A stretch of 56,639 nucleotides of DNA from Gracilaria domingensis (Eukaryota; Rhodophyta; Florideophyceae; Gracilariales; Gracilariaceae). Shown here in pieces: positions 21,468-31,816 of this stretch (positions are counted from its first letter, which is position 1; the number at the start of each line of letters is the position of its first letter). The stretch lies in the NCBI GenBank assembly GCA_022539475.1, contig VCMS01000345.1, forward strand, positions 1-56,639, read 5' to 3'. Under the pieces are notes generated by a model, which saw only the letters and a program-made list of their open reading frames with translations, made no database searches and had not been told where the DNA came from. Made by a program: the position numbers and the translations under genes.

Positions 21468-22180
21468 AGACTCACTAGATAATTCTCATCAACCGCCAAG
21501 GAAAAGCGCCCCTTTCCAAGTGGTACAAGTCGTTCACGGACACCGAGCACGTCGAAATTCTGAGCGACATCCAAGTACTCGTGCTCAATTGCAGCTCCAG
21601 GATGTGCAATGTAGTCGATCGCAACGCGAACAGGCTTGTGTAGAAGCCCAACAGTATGTATCTTAGATCACTAAATTGCAACCAACAGTCCCTGCTTGCA
21701 CGCAATTTCAATTCGTTTCTCCGCTGCACGTCGTGTCCTTTACGTAAGATTGACACTCGATCACAGCACCCAATCTGCCCCACGTAATGTTTGAACTTCG
21801 TGCTGTGTTTGCCTGTGTGTATGAAACGAAAAATTCAAACGGGTTTGCAGGTAGGGTAGAAGCGCTGCACTGATCTGTATTTAATCGCGTACATTGATTC
21901 CGACGGCAACACGTTCGTAATGATGTAAATGCTGTACGCGTTTGTCGAGGTGCTCGACCAGTACTTTGCTAACGTGTGCAAAATGAAATTCATCGTCCAC
22001 TTAGCCGGTGCTTACTGGATTCTGGACAAGATCTTCAACGCTCGCGACCCGCTCGAGTACGACAAGACCGCCGTTCTGGACGCCATGTATTTCAATGACA
22101 CACGCCAAATCGGCGTCAGAGTTTTCATCGAAGAATCTAACTACTGCGTCGGTTTGTGCACGGAACCGTGCAAGACTTAG
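21468..22180 (+). pseudogene. Clathrin adaptor (AP) sigma subunit, interrupted
   Basis: Sigma-subunit wording appears in two pieces. The first (to 21640) has ILINRQGKAPLSKWY, as in the conserved start of sigma chains, then SSRMCNVVD and NANRLV. The second (from 21870) has DLYLIAYIDSDGN, FVEVLDQYFANVCKM and GAYWILDKIF. Together they match the small longin-fold subunit of AP-1/AP-2, about 145 residues, which helps bind dileucine cargo signals. A 208-bp element with an 8-bp target duplication splits it between them. In-frame stops (TAG at the insertion point, TAA after NTFVMM) and the lost ATG confirm a pseudogene. Confidence 0.85.
21648..21855 (+). mobile_element. 208-bp non-autonomous element with 8-bp TSD, splice-like ends
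   Basis: It is inserted in the sigma pseudogene and flanked by GTAGAAGC on both sides (21640-21647 and 21856-21863). Removing it and one repeat restores continuous sigma sequence. An inverted second copy lies at 22181-22408. The ends are CCAACAGTATGT and TTTGCAGGTAGG. Terminal inverted repeats are not obvious beyond CC/GG. An 8-bp duplication is typical of hAT elements. The GTATGT near the left end and TTTGCAG near the right end look like intron splice sites. No coding capacity. Confidence 0.8.
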
Positions 22181-22408
22181 CCTACCTGCAAAACCGTTTG
22201 AAATTATCGCTTCATGCACATGAACTTTGTGCTGTGTTGGCCTATGAGGCAAACACAGCACGAAATTCAAACCTTACGTGTGACAGAGTGGGTGCTGTGA
22301 TTTAGTGTCAATCTTACGCGAGGGACACGACGTGCAGCAAAGAAACGAATTGAAATTGCGTGCGGGCAGGGACTGTTGGTTGCAATTCAGTGATCGATAT
22401 ACTGTTGG
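22181..22408 (-). mobile_element. Second, inverted copy of the short element
   Basis: The reverse complement matches 21648-21855 across its length with scattered substitutions and about 20 extra bases. It begins directly after the sigma stop codon. No target duplication is visible (AGACTTAG on the left, TCTTCTTT on the right). The ends CCAACAGTATAT and TTTTGCAGGTAGG are retained. Confidence 0.75.
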
Positions 22409-22677
22409 TCTTCTTTTCTCGCTCTTCCCGACGCTTGGAAATTCTCAACGGCAGAGCATAACCTGAACTCTCAGAAGCTAGCTAGGCGGCGCGCCAAACG
22501 CGCAGTCACCAGGAGAGTACCAGGCCACCGAACGCAAGAACCGGTACGCGCTACACAGATCTCGGTGAAGTGCCCCCCAAAGCGATCGCTTGGGAGTGGC
22601 GTGGAGAGTTCTGTAGGTGTCGTGCGCGGGAACTTTTCACAACTTTCGTTGCAGCGGCGGTTAGAACACCGGGTCCC

Positions 22678-22688
22678 TTCATATATAT
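22678..22688 (+). promoter_or_regulatory. Candidate TATA element
   Basis: TTCATATATATTGG lies about 45 bp upstream of the ATG at 22730. Spacing fits a short 5' leader. Weak evidence on its own. Confidence 0.3.
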
Positions 22689-22729
22689 TGGAGCGTGGCG
22701 CGCACCGATCAGCGACTCAACGGCTGTTC

Positions 22730-24103
22730 ATGAGGATGCAAGCTTGCAGAGATCGACAACTTCGGCGGTTCGATGCGCGGATCGGCAGGAGCCAACATTG
22801 CTTCGAAAGTAAGGACTTTGGCGTTGCAGCCTATCGCGTGAAGAAGAGACGCAATGCCGCGCGGCGCGTACCAGCCTCGAAAAAGCAAACTAACAGCCTG
22901 AGCTGTGTGGTGCAAGAACGGCTGAGTCGAAGTGGTGTCACCCGAACCTTTGCAGAGGCTGATGGGACGCGCAGCAAATGGTCGGCAGCAGCGGTCGTTG
23001 AAATTGTGCGAAACGATCAGGCACGCCACGAACGGTATATGTCGCAGCACTTTGATGGCGACATGCGGTACTTTCGCAAATCACACTTAGTTTCTATCGC
23101 TGGCAAGGCAGTTGCGGAGTGGTGTCGCGAGAGGCCTGGTAAACGGCTGGATCACGAGACAGCAGCAAGATGGCGATTATACAATGACGAGACAAGCGGG
23201 GAACCATGGTGCTTTGACGCAGTGATGTATGTTAAAGAGGATACAGTACTTCGTTCGCAAGAAGGTGTGCAGCAGGTTAAGGGTGGCAAGTACTACGCCC
23301 GTAATCACGATGAGCGGGAATGGGGCTGGCATGAGGTCACATTTTGGACGCTGGAAGGAGTTGGACTAGCGAACGCATTGTCGCACCAGAAGATATATAC
23401 TTCTGGGGTACGATGTAGTATTGAGTACAACGTACTGACAGACTCCAAGCAAATTGTTGCAGATAAAGGTCCAAAAGCTCTAGATGATCTTGACGCATAT
23501 TGTGCGCTGCATCCTTTGGTTCCCGTAAGAGTGTCCACACCTGGAAACCGGCCACGAACCGATCACACTAAGCCGTTCCAACTCGTCGAGGACCGCATGC
23601 TTGTGTGTCTAACTGATCACGTTTGCTTGCAAGCATCAGTAGCAAATTCTATTGCGCTAGTAACGGACGAAACTTACGCCGAATAGTTGATGTTGGGAAA
23701 GATCTTGCCGACTATGGTATCATTTTGCTCTGCAGCACATTGGATTAACAAGCATGCCAAACGCGTCGTTCTCAAACGTGTAAAATTCAATTGTACGCAA
23801 GCGGGGGATAAATTGGAGTGGATCTTGACTCGCGAGAGTGGAATATTTCTTGCACGAATACGCGGGACCAATGTCGATCATGTCGTGTGCGTAGATGCAG
23901 GAAAGAAGCGAATACTAGATGCAGTTGAGCAGTATCCATTGCTTCTTTCTGAGCATTCTTTCCGTTGCTGTGTTGGAAACCCTTCTGACTACGAACGCAT
24001 TTTGGAAATTAGGGAGGTTGAAGAAGTACCACAATCCAGAAGAACAAACAGAAGTGGTTCCAGCAAGAGAGCAAGAAAGCGATCTAGGCAGAACATGAAA
24101 TAA
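22730..24103 (+). pseudogene. Unknown ~460-aa protein interrupted by one TAG
   Basis: The frame is open from 22565, but the first ATG is at 22730 and a TATATATT element sits about 45 bp before it, so I place the start there. The frame runs to 24103 with a single TAG at 23684-23686. Sense continues on both sides (SIALVTDETYAE before, VSFCSAAHWINKHAKRVV after). The N-terminal half is basic; the middle has many Trp, His and Asp (EREWGWHEVTFWTLEG). The end has DHVVCVDAGKKRILDAVE, a His...Asp pattern reminiscent of the second half of a papain-type fold, followed by a basic tail. No family is firmly recognised. Confidence 0.5.
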
Positions 24104-26313
24104 AGACAAAACGCGAGGATTCATCTGCCAATTATTATTGCGCACATTTAAGCTTGTGTTCAGAGAGATATTCATTTTGAAATATTTTCTAAAAGTCTCT
24201 TTTAAGTATAGCTTGCGTCATAGTCTCCAAGAATGTTGGGTAAGATATACCTCCATAAACGCAGCGCGGGGGAGCTTCTGCGCTGCAGCCGTCTCTACAT
24301 CCGCCTTTGGTACGGTGGCGGCAAAAAGTGTGGGCAGCGTCTGTTGGGCGATGGCTTACGTTAACCGCTTGGGAAAACACTGCGATATGTGTCACCTGTC
24401 TGGATTGTCACGACGCGCCGCATGCCCTTACGTGTTCCGCTCCGAGTGTGAGAGCCCCCTGAGTTAACCGGTCTACCTTGTTGATGGCATCAATGAAAGT
24501 CTCCGCATCCTTCTTGCCAGGCTACTCGCCTTCTGCTTCCCCGCTCTTCTCGGTTATCTCTTGATATCACAGGGCGCCCGGCCGAACGGCGCCGGCAATC
24601 CGCTGCTCCACTCCGTGTCGGAGGACGAGTCTCGCAGCAAGAGACGCACTCAAGAAGACTGTAATGAGCAAATTTGAACTTATGATCGCCCTTACAACAA
24701 CATTCAAAAGAAGCTCTGGAGCTCCGCTGTTATCATGCAGTATCGGTACCTCGCCTCCCATTCTTAGCGAGTCACTACGCGCGGACCGCTGATGTCCGCG
24801 CACGAAATCTCCAACATCGTGTGCTCGCAGAGACGCCATGGATTCGACCGCCGTTTTTTATCGAGTTTACCGTCCTCTTTGAGCAGTAATTGTGCTGCTC
24901 TGTAACCAGTTCATTGACTATACATTTGTAGCAAGTCCGGCGAGTTATTACGTTCATGAACATTCCCATTTCGAAGGAAGACTCGGAAGTAGCCAGCTCT
25001 TCTGACGCCGTCTTTCAGTTTTGGCGACACGAGCGTACGAAAGTGGATGTTGTCAACGGGTAATGCTCCTCAAAAAACACATTTGCATCCAAAATCCTAC
25101 AACTTGTGCAGCAACATACAAAGCACCTTTCGGGAACACAGGGTGCTTCGGTCCAATCGGTATCCAGAGTTACGGTATAAAGTAGCAGTGCCGCAAAGGT
25201 TGGACTCGTGTCTCCGCAACGGCCTTTGCGACAGATCCAGGGTGCTGACAAAGGTGCTGGTGCGCCGCGTTCTGCAGCCGTGCAAATCCTGATGGTCGGG
25301 CATGTCTCATGTGCTCTCTCCTAGTCGAGAAGATACGCACCTAAGTTTGGTGCAGCGAGACGGATCAACTCATGGTCGTCTGCGCTCGTAACATTCTCTA
25401 TGGCTCTCCCATTCGCAGCAGAAACGGGAGTTTCTAAAAACCCACCGTCCCGGTCTATCCCCAATGTCGTTTCGTTCTGAGCAGATTACAATCGTTTGAT
25501 TAATGACTTCTTCATTAGGTACGCTGTGGCACGTGGATGATTTAGCCGCCCCTGAACCTCCAACACATTCTCAGCCACACGGAAGTCAAGTACCTGCTCC
25601 ATTTCAACAACCTCCAGATTCAATTTGGGCTCAATATTAGACAGCGGCAGATATTGTGCAAATGCGTAGGGACCACCCGTAACAATGATGATTTGACGAC
25701 TCGCAATATGTCTCTTCTTGTGGTTTCTATTAACTGAGTCAATCACGTCGATAGCGACGGTTAACTTGTCATCACGTCGAACGCGAGAAATTATTACATT
25801 CGGAGCTGTTTCAAGATACACAACCTCTGAATTGTGTGGACATATCCTGTCTTTCAAGGGTTCCCAATATGCGGTACAGCCATCATTTCGCTAAAACTCA
25901 TCGTTGATGTCCATGAAGGTCTTCTAAGGATGACTTTCACTTGAATTTATTGTGTAAACTACGCACGCATTCTTGTTACAGTATCTGAAGAAGATTACAT
26001 TGAAGATAGTCTATGACGAAAGACTGATGCCATTACTTCTAAACGTAACTTTTATGTTGACAAACCAGAATAATGAATTCCGTCAATTCAGAAAAAATAT
26101 ACAGTGGCTTAAACCTATCTTACGCTAAGTCATTGATTTGTTCACTAGCCATTGTAATGTCAACGTCAACAAGATTTTGCCTCCCAAGATCCACCAAGAA
26201 CGAAAACGGATATAAGTTCCCACCTCAAATGAAAGGCAACCGATTTCCCTCTTCATGCGCCCAGCACTTCTCTGCAATCGAGTCGGGCTGCCTCACAGAC
26301 ACGACATTCAACT
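24104..26313. other. Mostly non-coding; one weak minus-strand ORF
   Basis: The only frame with protein-like character is 25486-25857 on the minus strand (123 codons, no ATG; VVYLETAPNVIISRVRRDD, NVLEVQGRLNHP). It may be the end of a lost gene and has no recognised domain. The rest shows no ORF or repeat that I can support. Confidence 0.35.
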
Positions 26314-28112
26314 TTGGGCGTTTTGACTATTCCTTCCTTGACCCGCCTTTTTGCAACCATAGAAGAATTCGTTGCAGCAACGGATGACGAAGAAGATTCG
26401 ATGGACCTGTACGATAATCCTTCTGTCATAAATGCGTCAAACTCTTCAGGCAGAGGCGATCGCAACAGAATGCCACCTAAGGCCCAAGAACCCCACGATA
26501 ATATTGATGTAACCAATACGTTCATGGTTGATGCAGATGATGAAGACAGCAGTGATGAAAACAATGTTGTTGTGCGTCGCAAGAAGACCCCCACTACCGC
26601 ACAGAAAGCTTGCAGTGTTAACAATTCTCTAGATGCCTTGATTGCGTTACAGCGCCAAAAGTTGTGAGAATCATACTTGCGCAAACCTGTCGAGATTATC
26701 CGGGGCCGTAAGCCGTATAAGCCTCAGCATAATTCCTCTGTGGACTGCGATATGTCCATGGAAGAGAGGTGGAAGTCTATGGTTCACGGGTTCTTAGACC
26801 AGAATCCGGAGTTTTTCACGGGATCCACGGCGTGGTTGAAGGACACCTCTCGAAAACAGCGAGGCGTCACAACTTTTATTGGTCTGAAGGTCAACGGAGA
26901 AAACTGCGAAGATATTAAGATTTTGTATGATGTTCGCTTTCGAAGCAAAGCTGTTGTTTCTAAAGGCCCTTGTTCAGGCTACATCAATCTCAAATCTGTA
27001 GCAGGTCAGTTTTTACGATGGGCCGTGACTTGCAGTTTGGTTGATCAGGATGCTGGCTGGAAGGAGGGATCTTTATTCGAAGGTTTGGTGACGCTTAAGG
27101 CCGTGGAGGCCTTCGTGAACCACTTTTTTTGACATCATCGTTCAACACGGTAGCGAACAAATGCAACGCGCTCATCGTCATTGCCAAAGTGGCAAGATCT
27201 CATTTGAGACCGAATCTTTTGTCTAAGTTGGAGAAAGTGTTAACCTACCTGAACGGATCTGCGTCTACGGCGAAGGATGGCGCAAGAAGAGAAGCAAGGC
27301 GAAAGAGACTTCTGGAAATCGAGTTTGAGAATGCGTTACTGGCGGATGGTGTTGTTCAGAAAGCCACACGGTTGGCGATGCACAAGTTAACTGACATTTT
27401 GCGGACTGCATCGCAAGATGCTCAGGATCGCCAGGGTACGTTTCTGCGTCGCATGAAGAGTAACCACAGCCTTGTTCGAAAGTGGTGCATCAACTTTACC
27501 GCCCTCTTGGTCTTGACGGGTGGTGGTCAGCGACCTCAGGCGTATGCAAGTCTACAGGCTCCTACGACGAATGAGCTGAATAGGGATATTGAGACGGACT
27601 TCGGAAAGTTTTTCTCGCTTCGAACTAACCTAGACGAGAAGACAAATCGCAGTTTGTCATTTCCAGTGGTCCTGTTTCCTAGGGATGCGTTGAAGTTTGT
27701 TGAGTTTCATGTCGAGCACATTCTACCGTTTTTACGAGCAAAGTTCAAGCTTGCTCCGGACTCCGAAGACAACAGAATGTTGTACCACACTGAAGATGGT
27801 GGTGTTCTGTCGTCAAACTCAATTAGTCGAACGATTAAGGCCTTTCTCGGTAGCATGGACTCCAAGCTGAGTCATTTGACTACAATGTCCATTCGGTCTT
27901 ACTACGCAACGTCGATGATACACGCTTTCCGCAAGGGTGATATTGGAGAAAACAATAGCGAACAACGGTTCTTGGAGTTATTGGAAAAGAGAATGAATAC
28001 TTCTCTAGAAGAGCTGAAGGCAGCGTACGTTTACATATTCCGCTCTGACTTTGAGGAGGCTACTAAATACGCTATGAAGCATTTCACGATCGTTATGAAA
28101 GAAGATATCTAG
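26314..28112 (+). pseudogene. Crypton-like tyrosine recombinase (two breaks)
   Basis: The frame from 26314 carries an acidic, low-complexity N-terminus, a TGA at 26665, then a helical core-binding-like region. It goes out of frame in a T7 run (27124-27130). The second frame (27129-28112) is the catalytic domain: Arg in GGGQRPQAY (residue 135), MSIRSYYATS in place of HxxR-HxFAT (Arg 256), and a Tyr at 300 or 302 (AAYVYIFRS). These are the Arg...Arg...Tyr features of tyrosine recombinases, which in eukaryotic transposons point to Cryptons; no reverse transcriptase is nearby, which argues against DIRS. The first His of HxxR is Met here. Element ends not identified. Confidence 0.7.
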
Positions 28113-28235
28113 TAGTTCAATCAAAGCAGAACCGTGCTGCAAGTTGAAAAGGTAAACTTTCTTTCCCCGACACCCAGCTCGCAATGCTTTTGCTGTTGAC
28201 TATGATACGCTTCGTAACGTTCGAAGATACGATAA

Positions 28236-28799
28236 TCACGATTGATTTGAATCCAAGATAGTTTCCACCCGTTGTTCGCTTCGGTTAATATAACATATAG
28301 GACATTGAACGCATATTGTTATGTGCTCTTCCTTTTGTTTTCTTTCCACATTACAAATGTAGAATCCATGTGGATTATTGCATGTGGTGCATGCGACTTG
28401 ATAGTGTGAATCAGGGTTCTCTGTGCAGACACAGCACGTAAGGTCATCTTCATCAAACACAAATCGAACGTTGACAGTGTTTGCGGTAACAACTACTTTG
28501 CGCTGCTCCGGCGGTAGATGAAAAGGGTTTCCGCGATTGAATTTTAAGCTGTTCATGAAGTCTAGTAGACTTGTGAGGGCTTTTTCCGGTGGATCAGGTT
28601 GGGGCAGCTTTTTTTTCGTGCCTCTACGATGAGCGCTAAACATTTGGACCAACGTGACTAACTCTCTTGCGCTAGAGGAAGCCGTGTTTGAGAAGGGTTG
28701 GCTGTGGCAGCAGGATGTTCGACTTTCGTTCAGATTTCGGTTGGATCTGCAGTTGCGGGAGAAAAGAAACAAAGATAATGGAAAAGGGAAAGTAGGCAT
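28236..28799 (-). CDS. RING-like zinc finger protein
   Basis: An ATG at 28799 gives 187 residues. The C-terminal third has CCVCTEN, then VACTTC, then HGFYICNV and a final CVQCPICY. This is a Cys/His spacing like a RING or RING-variant finger, ending with the usual CPIC. One expected Cys after YICN reads Glu (NVERK), so zinc binding may be impaired or the fold may differ. The N-terminal half is Ser/Pro-rich without a domain. RING proteins are usually E3 ubiquitin ligases; that role is inferred only. It lies just downstream of, and convergent with, the recombinase relic, and could be its passenger. Confidence 0.5.
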   Translation of the reverse strand: MPTFPFPLSLFLFSRNCRSNRNLNESRTSCCHSQPFSNTASSSARELVTLVQMFSAHRRGTKKKLPQPDPPEKALTSLLDFMNSLKFNRGNPFHLPPEQRKVVVTANTVNVRFVFDEDDLTCCVCTENPDSHYQVACTTCNNPHGFYICNVERKQKEEHITICVQCPICYINRSEQRVETILDSNQS

Positions 28800-28989
28800 C
28801 CGCGCCGCAAGCGCACCTGTGGAAGCGCAAGCGGCAATGCGTGTTGCACCGAGCAGCCGGAGAAACTCAATATCACAGTGTCATACAAACACACCGCAGG
28901 GTAGCAACAAACGAGCAGCCAGTGTGCGAGGTACGGCGCGGGGGAGCCGGCGCTGGCACGGGGAGCGGCGGCGGCGCGGGCGCGGCGGC

Positions 28990-29510
28990 GTAAGACTTGT
29001 TGTGCGCCGCCGCGCTCCGAATAAGCTTGTGTCATTTAGCGACACACGCTCACTCAGGCGTTTTGTGCCGTTACGCAGCTCACGCCGGCGTGCAAGCACA
29101 ACTGCCAGTGCGCCGACTGCGTGGGACGTGCGCTGTGCAATGCGTGGCTTTCATTGGCGGCCACGTGCCAGACGCCAGCCCGGAGTACCGCGCCGGGCGC
29201 CCACGCGTGCCACGCATATCGACAGCGCTCCCCTGATTTTAAGCTGAAAGCAAGGCCGGTTTAAAAATTCACCTGCGTCCAGCTGAACGCAGCGCGAGCT
29301 CCCGCTGACAGCCGTAACGCCTCACGAACTTCTGCGCGCCCTGACCGCGCTGCATGGGCCGCGCAGCGACTGGTTCAGCGCCGTATAGAATGTGCCGCAT
29401 ATTGAGCCGCGCGCGCTTGCGGAAGCGCCCACCGCGCCCAGAGCGGGGGCGAGCGGAGGGCACGTGCATGGCAGCGCGGAAGTATACGGGGGCTCCCACT
29501 GAAGAAACAC
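28990..29510. other. GC-rich stretch without a supported gene
   Basis: High-GC sequence similar in feel to the duplicated region. Frames exist on both strands only because stop codons are rare at this composition. Confidence 0.35.
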
Positions 29511-29888
29511 TCAATCCATGACTGGCGTCGGCGAGGCAAAGTCTGAAGGCTTTGGCAGCAGCAAGTGACGCTGCGATTACAGCCTCCCAGCCGAAAAGCG
29601 CTCTCGCTTACATCGCGGTGTCAGCGGCGACGCTTGATCTCGCACGCCGCGCGCATGTGTCAGGGAGGCGCTTGCTGAGCGGCGCGCTCGTGCCACGCCC
29701 GTTCGTTGACGTCAGACGGCGGCGGGCAACGTTCGGGGTGGGTGCCCGCAGCGGGCAGCCTCTGCCGCCGTCACGCGAGCGCTCAGCATGTGCGCTCGTG
29801 TGCTTGCGAGTCTACCTGCCGCGCTGCCGCCGCCGCACTGCCGCATCGCCGCACCGCCTGCGCCGCGCGCCGCGCATCGAGCGCCACC

Positions 29889-30360
29889 ATGGCACCCGGC
29901 AGCGCGCAACGCCTCCTGCTTGTGCTCGCGCTGCTGGCAGGTTTTCGAGCCGCGCCAGGCCGACGCGCGTGCGTAGCGAGCTGTTCCCCGTGCTATGGGT
30001 GGGCGACGAGAACGTGCGCGGCGTGGAGGGCGACGAGCGGGAGGGCAACCTCATGTACTCCATCAACGGCCGCGTGTTCTGCGCGCTGCCGCGCTTCGAG
30101 CCGGTGGAGGGCCAGCGCTCACGCCTGTACCTGGGCGCCGTGGGCAACGAGGTGGACGTGCATACCGCCCACGTGCACGGCCTGGTGGCCGTCTCTGCGG
30201 GCGGCGAGCATGCCGATTTGGTGCGCTTCTTGACAGGCTCCACGGCGACGCTGGTGCATCATGCTGTGTGCCGGATAACGTGGGCGAATGGCTGTTCCAC
30301 TGCCACGTCAACGACCACTTGCACGCCGGCATGGAGACGCTGCTTCATAAAAAGGTTTGA
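29889..30360 (+). pseudogene. Multicopper ferroxidase: signal peptide joined to last cupredoxin domain
   Basis: An ATG in a strong context (GCCACCATGG) starts a good signal peptide (APGSAQRLLLVLALLAGF). In another frame there follow FPVLWVGDENVRG, NLMYSINGRVFCAL, and GNEVDVHTAHVHG, the type 2/3 copper ligands. In a third frame comes GEWLFHCHVNDHLHAGME, the HCHxxxH...M motif of the last cupredoxin domain. Order and wording fit ceruloplasmin/hephaestin-type multicopper oxidases, which oxidise Fe(II) during iron uptake. Only the final ~140 residues remain out of more than a thousand, so the centre has been deleted. Two frame changes (near 29950 and 30260) make it a pseudogene, unless small introns explain them. 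Confidence 0.75.
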
Positions 30361-30803
30361 AACGTCTTAAGAAATTTCCAGACGTTTTAAACGTCTAATT
30401 GGTTCTATACGCGTCATTTAAAACGTTTGATACGTGTCACTGATTCTTCAGTTCCACTGCTTTGTTCCAACGTCAAATACTGCAGTGCAAGTCTTTGTAG
30501 AACCAAACAAGCCGTCGGCGATAGCCACAGGTTCTAGGTGCGCACAATACAATGGTAGGACACTTTCAAAGCTCTTTCTTTATTTCCACAGACAAAATGA
30601 GTCGAGCTTTAAAACCGCTACAGCAAAATGTAAGTTCTGTCAAAAAAAAACTTTTTCAGCTACAACCCAAGAATCTGTGAAAACGAAATTTACTTCCCTA
30701 TGTATATTACCTGAGATTTAAGGTGCAATGTGCCCAAAATGCATCAAAAAATCATGGTACAAAACTGTCAAGGTGCCGATTTGCACCTTGGGCTGGCCAT
30801 GTT

Positions 30804-30881
30804 GGGGGGAATTAGGGGGGAATTAGGGGGGAATTTAGGGGGAATTAGGGGGGAGTTAGGGGTGGATTAGGGGATTAGGGG
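30804..30881 (+). repeat. Degenerate G-rich tandem repeat (AATTAGGGGGG)
   Basis: Seven to eight units of AATTAGGGGGG, drifting to GGATTAGGGG at the right. Each unit has a run of 4-6 G, so the strand could form G-quadruplexes. It resembles telomere-type TTAGGG repeats, but it is short, internal and degenerate. Confidence 0.75.
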
Positions 30882-30961
30882 TTCTATTGAGTATAGTATA
30901 TGGGTCTCTCGTTTATAGTATGGACTAAGGTTCAGCGACGAATGGCCACCTCGGAAGCAGG

Positions 30962-31190
30962 TTGTTCTACCACAAGTACAATGTTGCATTTCTTTGAGAG
31001 CTCGCCGTCGTACGCGTTTTGTTAAGCACTTCTTTCTTTCCCAGTGAAAAAATGAAAGAACCAGTTCTCAGCAACTAGTAGCGTTCTCGGATGGCGTTTG
31101 GGTTACCAGGAGTACGACGTTGGGTATCTTTGAAAATTGGCCATCGTACGCGTATTTTTAAGCATTTATTTTCTCCCAGTGAAAAGAATG
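30962..31190 (+). repeat. Diverged direct repeat of about 95 bp
   Basis: 30962-31052 and 31098-31190 share a succession of words (CGTCGTACGCG / CATCGTACGCG; TTAAGCA; CCCAGTGAAAA). They are separated by 45 bp. No coding sense. Confidence 0.55.
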
Positions 31191-31516
31191 ACACTAAAAC
31201 GTTTAGGTGTGCAAGAATGTAAGCAACGATCTCAAAAACTTTAAGGTGATTAATTCAAAAACGGTAGAGATGTTTCTATTCTGAACATTCAATAACATAG
31301 AAACACTGCCCTACTAGTATCGCTTAGTATTTCAATATTTCTCTTGACACATTTCGAGTGGTTAATATTTATTAGTGTATGGAAATCTTTCTGCGGCTTT
31401 CGGTCAGCAGTTAAATCGTAGCGGAACTCTTACGTTGCATGTCATAATTTTTCTTTTTCGTAAATGTTGTATTATCTTCATTACAATTGACCCCATTTCT
31501 ACGGAGATCTACTTTC

Positions 31517-31816
31517 TCAATATAATTATCAATATTCTTTCTTAACCCTTGAAAAGCTTTCTTCATCATTTCAATATTTCAAATTCTGGGCAAATTGCAC
31601 TATAAATCTTAGGCAATATATGAGGCAACCAATATGACTGAATCACTTCGCTTCGAAAAAGAATCGTCAATATATATATCAATATTCCTTCGTTGTCCTT
31701 GAAAAGCTTTCTTCACCATTTCAATATTTCAAATTCTGGGCAAATTGCACTACAGATCTTAGGTAGTATATGAGGCAACCAATAACATTGAATCACTTAG
31801 CTCCGAAGAAGAATCG
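31517..31816 (+). repeat. 150-bp tandem duplication
   Basis: 31517-31666 and 31667-31816 align with a constant 150-bp shift. Shared words include AATATTTCAAATTCTGGGCA and TATATGAGGCAACCAATA. Divergence is about 15%. AT-rich, non-coding. Confidence 0.85.

Noticed and set aside
21640..22408. The inverted repeats as terminal repeats of one transposon that captured the sigma gene
   Set aside because: Sigma coding sequence lies on both sides of the left repeat, and that repeat alone has its own 8-bp target duplication; it is an insertion into the gene.
30804..30881. A true chromosome end
   Set aside because: The repeat is short, degenerate and followed by 26 kb of ordinary sequence.
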